Source of the DNA: Streptomyces sp. ACA25
GTDB taxonomy: Bacteria; Actinomycetota; Actinomycetes; Streptomycetales; Streptomycetaceae
Reading direction: 5' to 3'
Length of the DNA: 64,000 nt
NCBI RefSeq assembly: GCF_028200735.1
Contig: NZ_JAQKPV010000007.1
Span: 1-64,000 of the forward strand
Shown here piece after piece: positions 23,950 through 31,590 of this stretch. The position numbers and the translations under genes are program-made. The notes under the pieces were generated by a model. The model saw nothing but the letters and a program-made list of their open reading frames with translations, was not told the origin of the DNA and did no database searches. The stretch's first letter is position 1. The number at the start of each line of letters is the position of its first letter.

Positions 23950-24801
23950 GTGTACCGCTTTCTGCTCACCCGGCAGTGGGTGCTTCTCACCCTCGTCGCC
24001 CTGCTTCTGATCCCGGCCATGGTGCAGGCGGGTTTCTGGCAGTTCCACCGGCACCAGGAGCGGGTGGAGCGCAACGAGCTGGTCGCCGGCAGCCTGGCCG
24101 CGGATCCGGTGCCGATGGCGGAGCTCACGGCCCCGGCCCGAGGCCCGGCGGAGGAGGACCGGTTCCGCACGGTGACCGCGACCGGGACGTACGACGCCGG
24201 GCAGGAGGTGGTGGCCCGGCAGCGCACCCATCCCGGTACCGGCGCGATGGGCTATCACGTCCTGACCCCGCTGATCCAGGAGGACGGCAGCGCCGTACTG
24301 GTGAACCGCGGCTGGGTCCCGGCCGGCGACGACCCCACCCGGCTGCCCGAGGTGTCCGCTCCGCCCTCCGGCGAGGTGACGGTGAGCGGCCGGCTGATGC
24401 GGGACGAGACTCCGGAGAACTCCGGTATCCGGGAACGGGCCGGTCTTCCGGAGGGCATGGTGATGCTGGTCAGCAGCGAGCAGCGGGCCGCCGAGCTGGG
24501 CCGCCCCACGCTCGGCGGGTACCTGGAGCTGACCGGGACCTCCCCCGGGGAAACTGCCGCGGAAGGGGAGGCCCCGGTGCCGGAGACACTGCCGGCGCCG
24601 GGTCACCGGGGGATCGGCGCCCACTTCGCCTATGCGCTGCAGTGGTGGCTGTTCGCGGCTTTCGTACCCGTCGGCTGGGTGCTCCTGCTCCGTCGTGAGC
24701 TGAAGGACCGGCGGCCCCCTCAAGAAGGCGCGGAAACGCCTCCGGAGCCGGACCGGACCCCGGACCCCGGCCGGGCTCCGGTGGCGGGCGCCCGGGCCTG
24801 A
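23950..24801 (+). CDS. SURF1 family cytochrome oxidase biogenesis protein
   Basis: Protein of 283 residues from a GTG at 23950. One N-terminal membrane helix (WVLLTLVALLLIPAMVQAGF) is followed by the QFHRHQER segment of SURF1. A periplasmic/extracellular domain has RFRTVTATGTYDA, GYHVLTPLI and VLVNRGWVPAG. A second membrane helix near residue 225 reads HFAYALQWWLFAAFVPVGWV. SURF1 helps insert haem a into cytochrome c oxidase subunit I. The tail is acidic and Pro-rich. Confidence 0.9.
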   Translation: MYRFLLTRQWVLLTLVALLLIPAMVQAGFWQFHRHQERVERNELVAGSLAADPVPMAELTAPARGPAEEDRFRTVTATGTYDAGQEVVARQRTHPGTGAMGYHVLTPLIQEDGSAVLVNRGWVPAGDDPTRLPEVSAPPSGEVTVSGRLMRDETPENSGIRERAGLPEGMVMLVSSEQRAAELGRPTLGGYLELTGTSPGETAAEGEAPVPETLPAPGHRGIGAHFAYALQWWLFAAFVPVGWVLLLRRELKDRRPPQEGAETPPEPDRTPDPGRAPVAGARA

Positions 24802-24835
24802 GGAGCGCGAGCGTACGCCGCCCCGGAGCGTTCCC

Positions 24836-25432
24836 TCAGCTGACGCGCTCAGCTCCGTGCCTGGCCGCACGCAGGCGCACGTCGGAGGGCAGCCCTTCAA
24901 GTCCTGCGGAGACCCGGGCGTGTTCCAGAGCCTCGGTGCGCAGCCGGTGGACGGCGTCGGCCGGCTGGGCGTGCGGGGCGAGCAGCAGCCGTACCCGGGC
25001 CCGCGGCCGGGTACGGGAGCCCTCCAGAGCGATGCGGGCGCGGTCGATGCCGGACAGTGCCTCCGCCTCCGCCGTCACCACGTCCTCGACGGCCCGGCCG
25101 CGCAGCACGGCACCCACGCCGTCCCCGCTGTCGACCAGTACCTCCGACAGCCGCTGCCTGCGGAGCTGGGCGAGCGCCCACCACAGGCTGAGAAGGACCA
25201 GAGCCGCGAGGACGCCGATGACCACCGGCCACCACCAGCCCTCGTCCCGCCACTGCGTGCGGTCGGTTCGGGTGAGCAGGACGTCCTGCGGGGTGCGCCA
25301 GGACCACCCGTCGGGGTGGTTGAAGCCCCAGCGTTCCGCCAGGTCGAGCGCGCCGGCCAGGGCCGCAGCCCCGAAACCGAAAAGCAGCAGGCCGGTCAGC
25401 GCCAGCAGAACACGGTTCACGGTTGTCAGCAT
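24836..25432 (-). CDS. amaP: Alkaline shock response membrane anchor protein AmaP-like
   Basis: Protein of 198 residues with two membrane helices (VLLALTGLLLFGFGAAALAG and VVIGVLAALVLLSLWWALAQ) and a cytoplasmic C-terminal domain of Asp23-like build. AmaP anchors Asp23 proteins to the membrane. This is the last gene of a minus-strand cluster of Asp23/Gls24-type genes, 15 bp after the DUF6286 gene. The role in actinomycetes is envelope-stress related by analogy. Confidence 0.8.
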   Translation of the reverse strand: MLTTVNRVLLALTGLLLFGFGAAALAGALDLAERWGFNHPDGWSWRTPQDVLLTRTDRTQWRDEGWWWPVVIGVLAALVLLSLWWALAQLRRQRLSEVLVDSGDGVGAVLRGRAVEDVVTAEAEALSGIDRARIALEGSRTRPRARVRLLLAPHAQPADAVHRLRTEALEHARVSAGLEGLPSDVRLRAARHGAERVS

Positions 25433-25447
25433 CGTCTCCTCTTCCCC

Positions 25448-26155
25448 TCAGCCCTTCGCCGGCCGGCGGACGTGCAGGGCAAGCGAGGGCCGCCGGGCGA
25501 GACCGAGTTCGTCGAGCCCGCTGTGCAGTGCGGCGTCGAGATCGGAGCGGACCTCGTCCAGGTCCCGGAAGTGGACCTGCGCTGTGGCCCGTACCCGCCG
25601 CCGTCCGACCGTGACCCGGGCCGAGCGGACCCCGGAGACCTCCATGGCACGGTCCCGCAGGATGAGGGCCGCGGCGCTGCGATGCAGGCCGGCACGGTGC
25701 GTATCGTTCTCGGTGCGCATCGGGAGCAGACCGCGCAGCCCCGGGGTGAGGGCGAGTACCAGCAGCCAGATGCCGAGCAGCACCGCGAGCACGGCACCGG
25801 CTACGACCCAGGGGTCGTCCAGCTGCCGGGTCGCGAGCGCGTCGGCGAGGTTGGTGCGCCAGCGGCCCGCAGGGCGGTCGGCACGGACCGCGACCACGTC
25901 GTACAGCAGGAGGGCGGTGGCAGCGAGCAGCACCAGCGCAACGATCCCGGCGGGTACCCGGCGGGAGGACCAGAACCGGCGGGCTGCTCCGTCCTCGGCC
26001 CGGGCCGCAGGCTGGTCGCGTCCGGTGGTGCCCGGTTCGTCACCGCCGCCGGGACCTCCGCCGGGCAGCGGAGCCGCGGTGGCGCCGGAGGGCTTCTTCT
26101 CGAGCGTCGGCGGCCCCGTCGACGGCTCGCCCGGTTCACCTGTGGGGTGGCTCAT
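25448..26155 (-). CDS. DUF6286 domain membrane protein of the Asp23 cluster
   Basis: Protein of 235 residues from the ATG at 26155, which overlaps the stop of the preceding gene by 4 bp. A long disordered N-terminus is followed by two membrane helices (AGIVALVLLAATALLLYDVV and VVAGAVLAVLLGIWLLVLAL). A C-terminal domain (AALILRDRAMEVSGVRSARV, then TAQVHFRDLDEVRSDLDAAL) resembles Asp23-type folds. Probably a second membrane anchor in the stress complex. Confidence 0.8.
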   Translation of the reverse strand: MSHPTGEPGEPSTGPPTLEKKPSGATAAPLPGGGPGGGDEPGTTGRDQPAARAEDGAARRFWSSRRVPAGIVALVLLAATALLLYDVVAVRADRPAGRWRTNLADALATRQLDDPWVVAGAVLAVLLGIWLLVLALTPGLRGLLPMRTENDTHRAGLHRSAAALILRDRAMEVSGVRSARVTVGRRRVRATAQVHFRDLDEVRSDLDAALHSGLDELGLARRPSLALHVRRPAKG

Positions 26156-26550
26156 CCGACCCTCCCTCCGCTGTCGTCGTCCGCGTGGGCGGAGTGCAGC
26201 CGCTCCACTTCCACTCCCACATCCGGGACGTCCATGCCGGCCAGTTCGCCGAGGCGCTCCGTGACCCGGCTGCGGACGGCTCCGCACTGGGCCCCGATGT
26301 CGGAGGGATAGCCCAGTTCCACGGCGATCCGGACGCGTGCCATGCCTCCGGTGCCGTCCGGCCCGGGGTGGCGGCGGACCGACACGCTGGCATAGGGCTT
26401 CCGGGCACGGCCGGGAGGGACCTGGGAGGCCTGCGGCGCGGCCCGCAGCGCTTCACGAGCGGCCTGGGCGGCGAGCTTGGCCACGACCCGCTCGGCGATC
26501 CGGAGGGAACCCCGTTCGGGCGGTCTGACCACGGCTTCCACGTGACTCAA
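26152..26550 (-). CDS. Asp23/Gls24 family-like protein
   Basis: Soluble protein of 132 residues. RGSLRIAERVVAKLAAQAAR and ARVRIAVELGYPSDIGAQCG, then VTERLGELAGMDVPDVGVEV match the helix-strand order of Asp23/Gls24 proteins. It overlaps its neighbours by 4 bp on both sides, so it is translationally coupled within the cluster. These proteins form scaffolds under the membrane in other Gram-positive bacteria. Confidence 0.8.
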   Translation of the reverse strand: MSHVEAVVRPPERGSLRIAERVVAKLAAQAAREALRAAPQASQVPPGRARKPYASVSVRRHPGPDGTGGMARVRIAVELGYPSDIGAQCGAVRSRVTERLGELAGMDVPDVGVEVERLHSAHADDDSGGRVG

Positions 26551-26741
26551 CGCCGCCGTTCGTCGTTGTGACCGCGGCCCCGGAAGAAGTCTCCCAGCTC
26601 CAGGTCTCCCTCAGTGAGGCGGCCGGCTACGAAGCCGACGGCGCCCAGGGCTGCCACCAGCAGGAATGCCCCGAAGCCGCCGAAGTATCCGGCGAACCCC
26701 AGCGCCATGCCGGCAATCATGCCGGCTACGGCCATGCTCAT
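26547..26741 (-). CDS. Small membrane protein of the Asp23 cluster
   Basis: Protein of 64 residues with two hydrophobic Gly/Ala-rich segments (MAVAGMIAGMALGFAGYFGG and AFLLVAALGAVGFVAGRL) and a charged tail. The ATG at 26741 is preferred because GGAGGAG lies 6 bp upstream; the earlier GTG falls inside that site. It is coupled to the next gene by a 4-bp overlap. Similar small proteins accompany Asp23 genes in actinomycetes. Confidence 0.75.
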   Translation of the reverse strand: MSMAVAGMIAGMALGFAGYFGGFGAFLLVAALGAVGFVAGRLTEGDLELGDFFRGRGHNDERRR

Positions 26742-26794
26742 CGTCCGCTCCTCCACTCGCTGTGTCCGCTGTCCGGCCGCCCCGGGTCATCCCG

Positions 26795-27307
26795 CTACTG
26801 CAGCCGGGGCCGGTCCGCATCCTCGTCCTCGTCGTCCTCCTCGTCGGGGAGCTTGACATCGCTCACTGCGATGTTGACCTCGACGACCTCCAGCCCTGTC
26901 ATCCGTTCCACCGCGGAGATGACGTTCTCCCGCACCGCGCCGGCGACCTTCGGGATCGCGGCGCCGTACTCCACCACGATCTCCAGATCCAGGGCGGCCT
27001 GCACCTCACCGACCTCGGCCCGCACACCGCGGGTGGCGGACTTTCCGCTGCCCGCGCCGGGCACCCGCTCCCGGACGGCGCCGAAGGTGCGCGCCATCCC
27101 GCCGCCCATGGCGTGGACTCCCGGCATGTCGCGGGCCGCCAGCCCGGCGATCTTCGCCACCACGCCGTCGGCGATGGTTGTCCGGCCGCGGCCCGCAGGG
27201 TCGCCGGAGCCCCGGCGACTGTCCGCCGAAGGCACGGTGCCACTGGCGGAGGCCCCCTGGCGCTGGGCGGCCTGGTCGTTGCTGTTGCGGTTCTCGGTGT
27301 CGGTCAC
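26795..27307 (-). CDS. Asp23/Gls24 family envelope stress response protein
   Basis: Protein of 170 residues from a GTG at 27307. After a polar, low-complexity N-terminus the Asp23 domain runs from about residue 42: GRTTIADGVVAKIAGLAARD, GVHAMGGGM, LEIVVEYGAAIPKVAGAVRE, and GLEVVEVNIAVSDVKLP. The tail is strongly acidic (EEDDEDEDAD). This is the canonical Asp23 member of the cluster and its first gene. Regulation by envelope or alkaline stress is assumed from the family. Confidence 0.88.
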   Translation of the reverse strand: MTDTENRNSNDQAAQRQGASASGTVPSADSRRGSGDPAGRGRTTIADGVVAKIAGLAARDMPGVHAMGGGMARTFGAVRERVPGAGSGKSATRGVRAEVGEVQAALDLEIVVEYGAAIPKVAGAVRENVISAVERMTGLEVVEVNIAVSDVKLPDEEDDEDEDADRPRLQ

Positions 27308-27520
27308 TGACTTCACACCTTTCCGGGGGGACAGTAGCTCTCTGCGCCTCCAAGGCAACAGTAAGCCTGTCCCGATCGCAGTTCCTGTCGGACGACCGGC
27401 CGGACGGGGGAAAGCACAGCCGCCGACCGGTGCTTACGCCATGCTGTACCCAGGCTCGGCCGATCTGCACGGAACACGGGAAATCACCTGGACAGCGCAA
27501 ACAGGAAGGTGGCTGATCAG

Positions 27521-28303
27521 ATGGGCGCGGAACAGCTGGCACAGGCTGTACGTCGGCAGCTGGAGTTCGGGAGGCTGGTGCCCCTGGGGCCGGCTGCGGA
27601 AGGGGCGTGGCTGGCGGAGCGGGCCGCGGAGGTCGTGTTGCGGGAGGCCGCCGGCGCGGTGCCGGGGGTCCGGCTCGGAAGCCTGCGGCTTGCCCTGGCG
27701 GATCCCGGGCAAGCGGACGCGGAAGCGGCCCGGGCGGCTGCAGAGGGCCCGCAGGACGCCCGGCCACCGCGCCCGGCAAGCGCGCTGCCGCCCGGGCCGC
27801 TGCGCATGACCGCGGAGTTCGCCGCGGCGGCGGACCGTCCGCTGCCCGAGTCGGCGGAGCACCTGCGCACGGCGCTGGCCCGCGCTGCCGAGCAGCGGAT
27901 CGGGCTCGAGGTGTCAGCGGTCGACCTGCATGTGACCGGGCTGCTGGACGAGGCTCCGGACGGGACCGGGGTCAGCGGGGACGCCGCAGGCGGAGAGGAG
28001 GCCGGCGGCGGAGAGGCCGTGGAGAGGGCCGGAGAAGACGCCGGGAGCCCCGCCGCGGTGCCTCCGTCCGGGGTCGCCGCGGCGGTCGCCGCGGCGGTCC
28101 TGGCCGTGCCGGGGGTGCTGCGTCTGTCCGCGTCCCCGGTCGGTGCGGTGCGGGCCGTCCGGGCCGAGGACGGACAGGTGGAGGTGCAGCTGACCGTCTC
28201 CCGGGAGCGACGGATCCTCGACGTGGTGCGGGACGCCCGCCGGGTCACGGTGGCGGCGGCCGGGACGGAACGCGTTGCCGTCACGGTCACCGAGGTCAGC
28301 TGA
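27521..28303 (+). CDS. Asp23-cluster associated protein, unknown
   Basis: Protein of 260 residues, very rich in Ala, Gly, Arg and Glu. Two similar helix-strand units are separated by an acidic linker (residues ~150-185): one around RAAEVVLREAAGAVPGVRLG, the other around VAAAVAAAVLAVPGVLRLSA with VEVQLTVSRERRILDVVRDA. These look like two degenerate Asp23-type modules. Streptomyces homologues are often mislabelled as nucleopolyhedrovirus P10 family. It is divergent from the Asp23 gene. The start could be the GTG at 27509. Confidence 0.65.
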   Translation: MGAEQLAQAVRRQLEFGRLVPLGPAAEGAWLAERAAEVVLREAAGAVPGVRLGSLRLALADPGQADAEAARAAAEGPQDARPPRPASALPPGPLRMTAEFAAAADRPLPESAEHLRTALARAAEQRIGLEVSAVDLHVTGLLDEAPDGTGVSGDAAGGEEAGGGEAVERAGEDAGSPAAVPPSGVAAAVAAAVLAVPGVLRLSASPVGAVRAVRAEDGQVEVQLTVSRERRILDVVRDARRVTVAAAGTERVAVTVTEVS

Positions 28304-29072
28304 GTCCCGTGAGGTCCCGCAGCCGGCGGGCCTGCGCGGCACGCTCGGCGGCGCGCTGCTCGTCGAAGGTGCGGTCGGATGCTCCTCGCAGCAGGGCCTT
28401 GGTCTCGATCACGGCGTTCCGGGGGGCGGCGAGCAGCGCCGCGGCCAGGTCGGCGGCGGCGGCCGGCAGATCCGCGGCGGGAACCACCAGGTTGGCCAGG
28501 CCGATCCGCTCGGCCTCCTCGGCCTGCACGGTGCGGCCGGTGGCGCAGATCTCCAGGGCGCGGGCGTAGCCCACCAGGGAGACCAGGGGCTGGGTGCCGG
28601 TCAGGTCGGGGACCAGGCCCAGGGAAGTCTCCCGCATGGCGAACCGGGCGTCGTCGGCGCAGATTCGCAGGTCGCAGGCGAGGGCGAGCTGGAAGCCTGC
28701 GCCGATCGCATGGCCCTGCACGGCGGCGACCGATACCAGGTCGTTGCGCCGCCACCAGGTGAAGGCTTCCTGGTACTCCGCTATGCGGGTGTCCAGTGCC
28801 TCGTCACCGGCGCGGGCGAGTTCGTGAAAGGCCAGCTCCCCGCCGATGCCCTCCGGGCTGAAGGCGCGGCGGTCGAGGCCGGCGGAGAAGGACGGGCCTT
28901 CTCCGCTCAGCACGACCACGCGGATGTTGCCGGGCAGGACACGCCCGGCTTCGGTGAGGGCCCGCCACATCGCGGGCGTCTGGGCGTTGTGCTTGGCTCC
29001 GTTGGCGAGTGTGACGGTGGCCACTGCGTCGTCGACGGTGACGCGCACACCGTCCTTGTCGAGCAGGCTCAT
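28296..29072 (-). CDS. Enoyl-CoA hydratase/isomerase family protein
   Basis: Crotonase-fold protein of 258 residues. The oxyanion-hole segments are VLSGEGPSFSAGLDRRAF and AVQGHAIGAGFQLALACDL. In the second, the position of the first catalytic Glu of true hydratases appears to be Gln; the second Glu is kept in FAMRETSLGLVPD. A different CoA reaction, such as isomerisation, is therefore possible. Its end overlaps the convergent gene by 8 bp. A GTTACTC/GAGTAAC dyad lies just upstream of its start. Confidence 0.85.
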   Translation of the reverse strand: MSLLDKDGVRVTVDDAVATVTLANGAKHNAQTPAMWRALTEAGRVLPGNIRVVVLSGEGPSFSAGLDRRAFSPEGIGGELAFHELARAGDEALDTRIAEYQEAFTWWRRNDLVSVAAVQGHAIGAGFQLALACDLRICADDARFAMRETSLGLVPDLTGTQPLVSLVGYARALEICATGRTVQAEEAERIGLANLVVPAADLPAAAADLAAALLAAPRNAVIETKALLRGASDRTFDEQRAAERAAQARRLRDLTGLS

Positions 29073-29085
29073 GGGACCCTCCGGA

Positions 29086-29119
29086 GTTACTCAGCAGCAA
29101 GTGACTACTGAAGAGTAAC
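29086..29119 (-). promoter_or_regulatory. Dyad upstream of the enoyl-CoA hydratase-like gene
   Basis: GTTACTC (29086-29092) and GAGTAAC (29113-29119) form a perfect inverted repeat with a 20-bp gap, directly upstream of the start at 29072. It could be an operator for a TetR-like regulator. Confidence 0.3.
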
Positions 29120-29147
29120 CATCCGGGGGGCACCGCCCCACTCCGGG

Positions 29148-29369
29148 TCAGGACGAGGCAGCCTTCCGGCCCCGCGTCGCTCCCCCGCGGCCCCGCAGAC
29201 TCACGTCCGCTTCGCTCAGCATCCGGTGCACGAATCCGTAGCTCCGGCCGGTTTCCTCGGCCAGGGCCCGGATGCTCGCACCTGATTCGTATTTCTGCTT
29301 GAGGTCCGCCGCGAGCTTCTCGCGCGCGGGGCCGGTCACCCGGCTGCCCTTCTTCAGAGTCTCGGCCAC
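29148..29369 (-). CDS. Small helix-turn-helix protein
   Basis: Protein of 73 residues from a GTG at 29369, chosen because GAGGAGG lies 5 bp upstream. The helix-turn-helix is KQKYESGASIRALAEETGRS, then YGFVHRMLSEADVSLRGRGG, similar to resolvase-type or MarR-like recognition helices. The C-terminus is basic (RGRKAASS). It is a conserved actinobacterial DNA-binding protein of unknown target and a stand-alone gene. Confidence 0.85.
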   Translation of the reverse strand: MAETLKKGSRVTGPAREKLAADLKQKYESGASIRALAEETGRSYGFVHRMLSEADVSLRGRGGATRGRKAASS

Positions 29370-29783
29370 CCGTGCCTCCTCATGGGAAGTGCGCTCTTGA
29401 ACTCTCATGATCACCCCTATCCCGGTTCCTGGCCACCCATTCGGCGAGGTCGGTACGAGTCCGGCAGGGCTCGGCAGCCGTCCTCCGGCCGCCCGGAAGG
29501 CCTTCCGGGGCAGCGATCCACCGCGGGCGAGCCACCGGAGCGGAGGGAAAACAGCAGGTCAGCAGGGGTGAGGGAGCAGCGCGGTGCCGAGCCCGGCACG
29601 GGGCGTGGCCCGCACCAGGCACCACGCCGGTGCACCAGCCAATCTCATCCGGATGAGGGACCGGGAGTGGGCCGAAAGATCCACATCTCTCTGCGCACGG
29701 TGCTCAGCCGCGGCCAGCACCCGGTGCTCGCACCGGCCCGCGGGCGGTTGCTCCCGCGAGGGTCAAGCCGCTGGGGCGAGGGT

Positions 29784-31382
29784 TCAGGCGAGGGCAACGA
29801 GGTCCGCGTAGTCCTGGCCCCACAGGTCCTCGACGCCGTCCGGGAGCAGAATGATGCGTTCCGGCTGGAGCGCGTCGACTGCGCCCTCGTCGTGGCTGAC
29901 CAGCACGACGGCGCCGGTGAAGGTCTGCAGCGCCCCGAGGATCTCCTCCCGGCTCGCGGGGTCGAGGTTGTTGGTCGGCTCGTCGAGGAGAAGCACGTTC
30001 GCCGAGGAGACCACGAGGGTGGCCAACGCCAGCCGGGTCTTCTCACCGCCGGACAGCACCCGGGCCGGCTTCTCCACATCGTCGCCGGAGAACAGGAACG
30101 ATCCCAGGGTCTTCCGGATGGCGACCAGGTCCATGTCGGGGGCGGCGGAGCGCATGTTCTCCAGGACCGTGCGGTCCGGATCCAGCGTCTCGTGCTCCTG
30201 CGCGTAGTAGCCGATCTTGAGCCCGTGACCGGGCGTGACCCGGCCGGTGTCGGGCTTCTCCACTCCGGCCAGCAGGCGCAGCAGAGTCGTCTTGCCGGCT
30301 CCGTTGAGGCCGAGGATGACCACGCGGGAGCCCCGGTCGATGGCCAGACCGACATCGGTGAAGATCTCCAGCGAGCCGTAGGACTTGGAGAGTCCTTCCG
30401 CGGTCAGCGGCGTCCTGCCGCACGGCGCCGGGTCGGGGAAGCGCAGCTTGGCGACCTTGTCCTGCCGCCGCTCGGCCTCCAGACCGGACAGCAGACGTTC
30501 CGCGCGCTTGGCCATGTTCTGGGCCGCGGTGGCCTTGGTGGCCTTGGCACGCATCTTGTCTGCCTGCGAGTTGAGGGAGGCCGCCTTCTTCTCTGCGTTG
30601 GCGCGTTCGCGCTTGCGGCGCTTCTCGTCCGCCTCGCGCTGGGCGAGGTACTGCTTCCAGCCCATGTTGTAGACATCGATGTGCGAGCGGTTGGCGTCCA
30701 GGTAGAAGACTTTGTTGACGACCGTCTCGACAAGATCGATGTCGTGGGAGATGACCACGAGGCCGCCGCGGTAGGTCCGCAGGAAGTCCCGCAGCCAGAC
30801 CACCGAGTCGGCGTCCAGGTGGTTCGTCGGCTCGTCGAGCAGCAGGGTGTCGGCGTCGGAGAACAGGATGCGGGCCAGCTCGACACGCCGCCGCTGACCG
30901 CCGGAAAGGGTGTGCAGCTGCTGCCCGAGAATGCGGTCCGGGAGCCCCAGGCTCGCCGCGATGGTGGCGGCCTCCGCCTCGGCCGCATAGCCGCCCTTGG
31001 TGAGGAACTCGGTCTCCAGGCGCTCGTACTTCTTCATGGCCCGCTCGCGGGTGGCGCCCTGCCCGTTCGCCATCCGGTCCTCGTTCTCCCGCATCTTGTT
31101 CAGCACCGTGTCCAGGCCACGGGCGGACAGGATGCGGTCCCGGGCCAGAGAGTCGAGGTCCCCGGTGCGCGGGTCCTGCGGGAGGTAGCCGATCTCACCG
31201 CCGCGGGTGATGGTCCCGCCCGCGGGCACCCCCTCCCCCGCCAGGCACCTGGTGAGCGTGGTCTTGCCGGCGCCGTTGCGGCCGACCAGGCCGATGCGGT
31301 CACCCTTGGCGATACGGAAGGAAGCGGATTCGATGAGGACACGGGCGCCGGCGCGCAGCTCGACGGCAGTGGCGGTGATCAT
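29784..31382 (-). CDS. ABC-F family ATPase
   Basis: Cytoplasmic protein of 532 residues with two ABC domains and no membrane segment. The first Walker A is GLVGRNGAGKTTLTRCL and its signature is LSGGQRRRVELARIL. The second are ILGLNGAGKTTLLRLL and LSGGEKTRLALATLVV. The linker between them (residues ~240-310) is a basic coiled coil with KRRKRERANAEKKAASLNSQ. ABC-F proteins act on the ribosome, as translation factors or in antibiotic resistance. This one resembles housekeeping members (Uup/EttA-like in layout). A leaderless 8-codon ORF and a 9-bp hairpin precede it, suggesting attenuation. Confidence 0.92.
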   Translation of the reverse strand: MITATAVELRAGARVLIESASFRIAKGDRIGLVGRNGAGKTTLTRCLAGEGVPAGGTITRGGEIGYLPQDPRTGDLDSLARDRILSARGLDTVLNKMRENEDRMANGQGATRERAMKKYERLETEFLTKGGYAAEAEAATIAASLGLPDRILGQQLHTLSGGQRRRVELARILFSDADTLLLDEPTNHLDADSVVWLRDFLRTYRGGLVVISHDIDLVETVVNKVFYLDANRSHIDVYNMGWKQYLAQREADEKRRKRERANAEKKAASLNSQADKMRAKATKATAAQNMAKRAERLLSGLEAERRQDKVAKLRFPDPAPCGRTPLTAEGLSKSYGSLEIFTDVGLAIDRGSRVVILGLNGAGKTTLLRLLAGVEKPDTGRVTPGHGLKIGYYAQEHETLDPDRTVLENMRSAAPDMDLVAIRKTLGSFLFSGDDVEKPARVLSGGEKTRLALATLVVSSANVLLLDEPTNNLDPASREEILGALQTFTGAVVLVSHDEGAVDALQPERIILLPDGVEDLWGQDYADLVALA

Positions 31383-31429
31383 GGACAGAACTCCAGGGCA
31401 GGGATGCGTACGGGCAGGGACTGCGAGAG

Positions 31430-31466
31430 CGCGCGACGAGGAAGCGTGGCCGGCCGGCGTCGCGCG
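31430..31466 (-). promoter_or_regulatory. Leader hairpin upstream of the ABC-F gene
   Basis: CGCGCGACG (31430-31438) and CGTCGCGCG (31458-31466) form a perfect 9-bp stem between the upstream micro-ORF and the ABC-F start. It is a candidate attenuator or terminator arm. Confidence 0.4.
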
Positions 31467-31478
31467 GCGGTATGCCCG

Positions 31479-31505
31479 CTAATGCACGAGGAACGGAATG
31501 TCCAT
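31479..31505 (-). CDS. Possible leaderless upstream ORF (8 codons) of the ABC-F gene
   Basis: The ATG at 31505 opens MDIPFLVH followed by TAG. There is no ribosome binding site; instead a -10-like TAGACT (31512-31517) ends 6 bp before the ATG, as expected for a leaderless transcript starting at the ATG. No matching -35 is obvious. It could be a translation sensor for the ABC-F gene 97 bp downstream. Confidence 0.4.
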   Translation of the reverse strand: MDIPFLVH

Positions 31506-31590
31506 GCGGCCAGTCTAACGGCGCGGCGCAAGCCCTCCCCCACCCGCCGTCCCGCCGCCCGGGGCCGGGCGGCGGGACGGCCGGGGGCCG

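Noticed and set aside
27521..28303. Viral P10-type origin for the Ala-rich protein
   Set aside because: The usual label rests on low-complexity similarity; the context and helix-strand pattern point to an Asp23-related protein instead.
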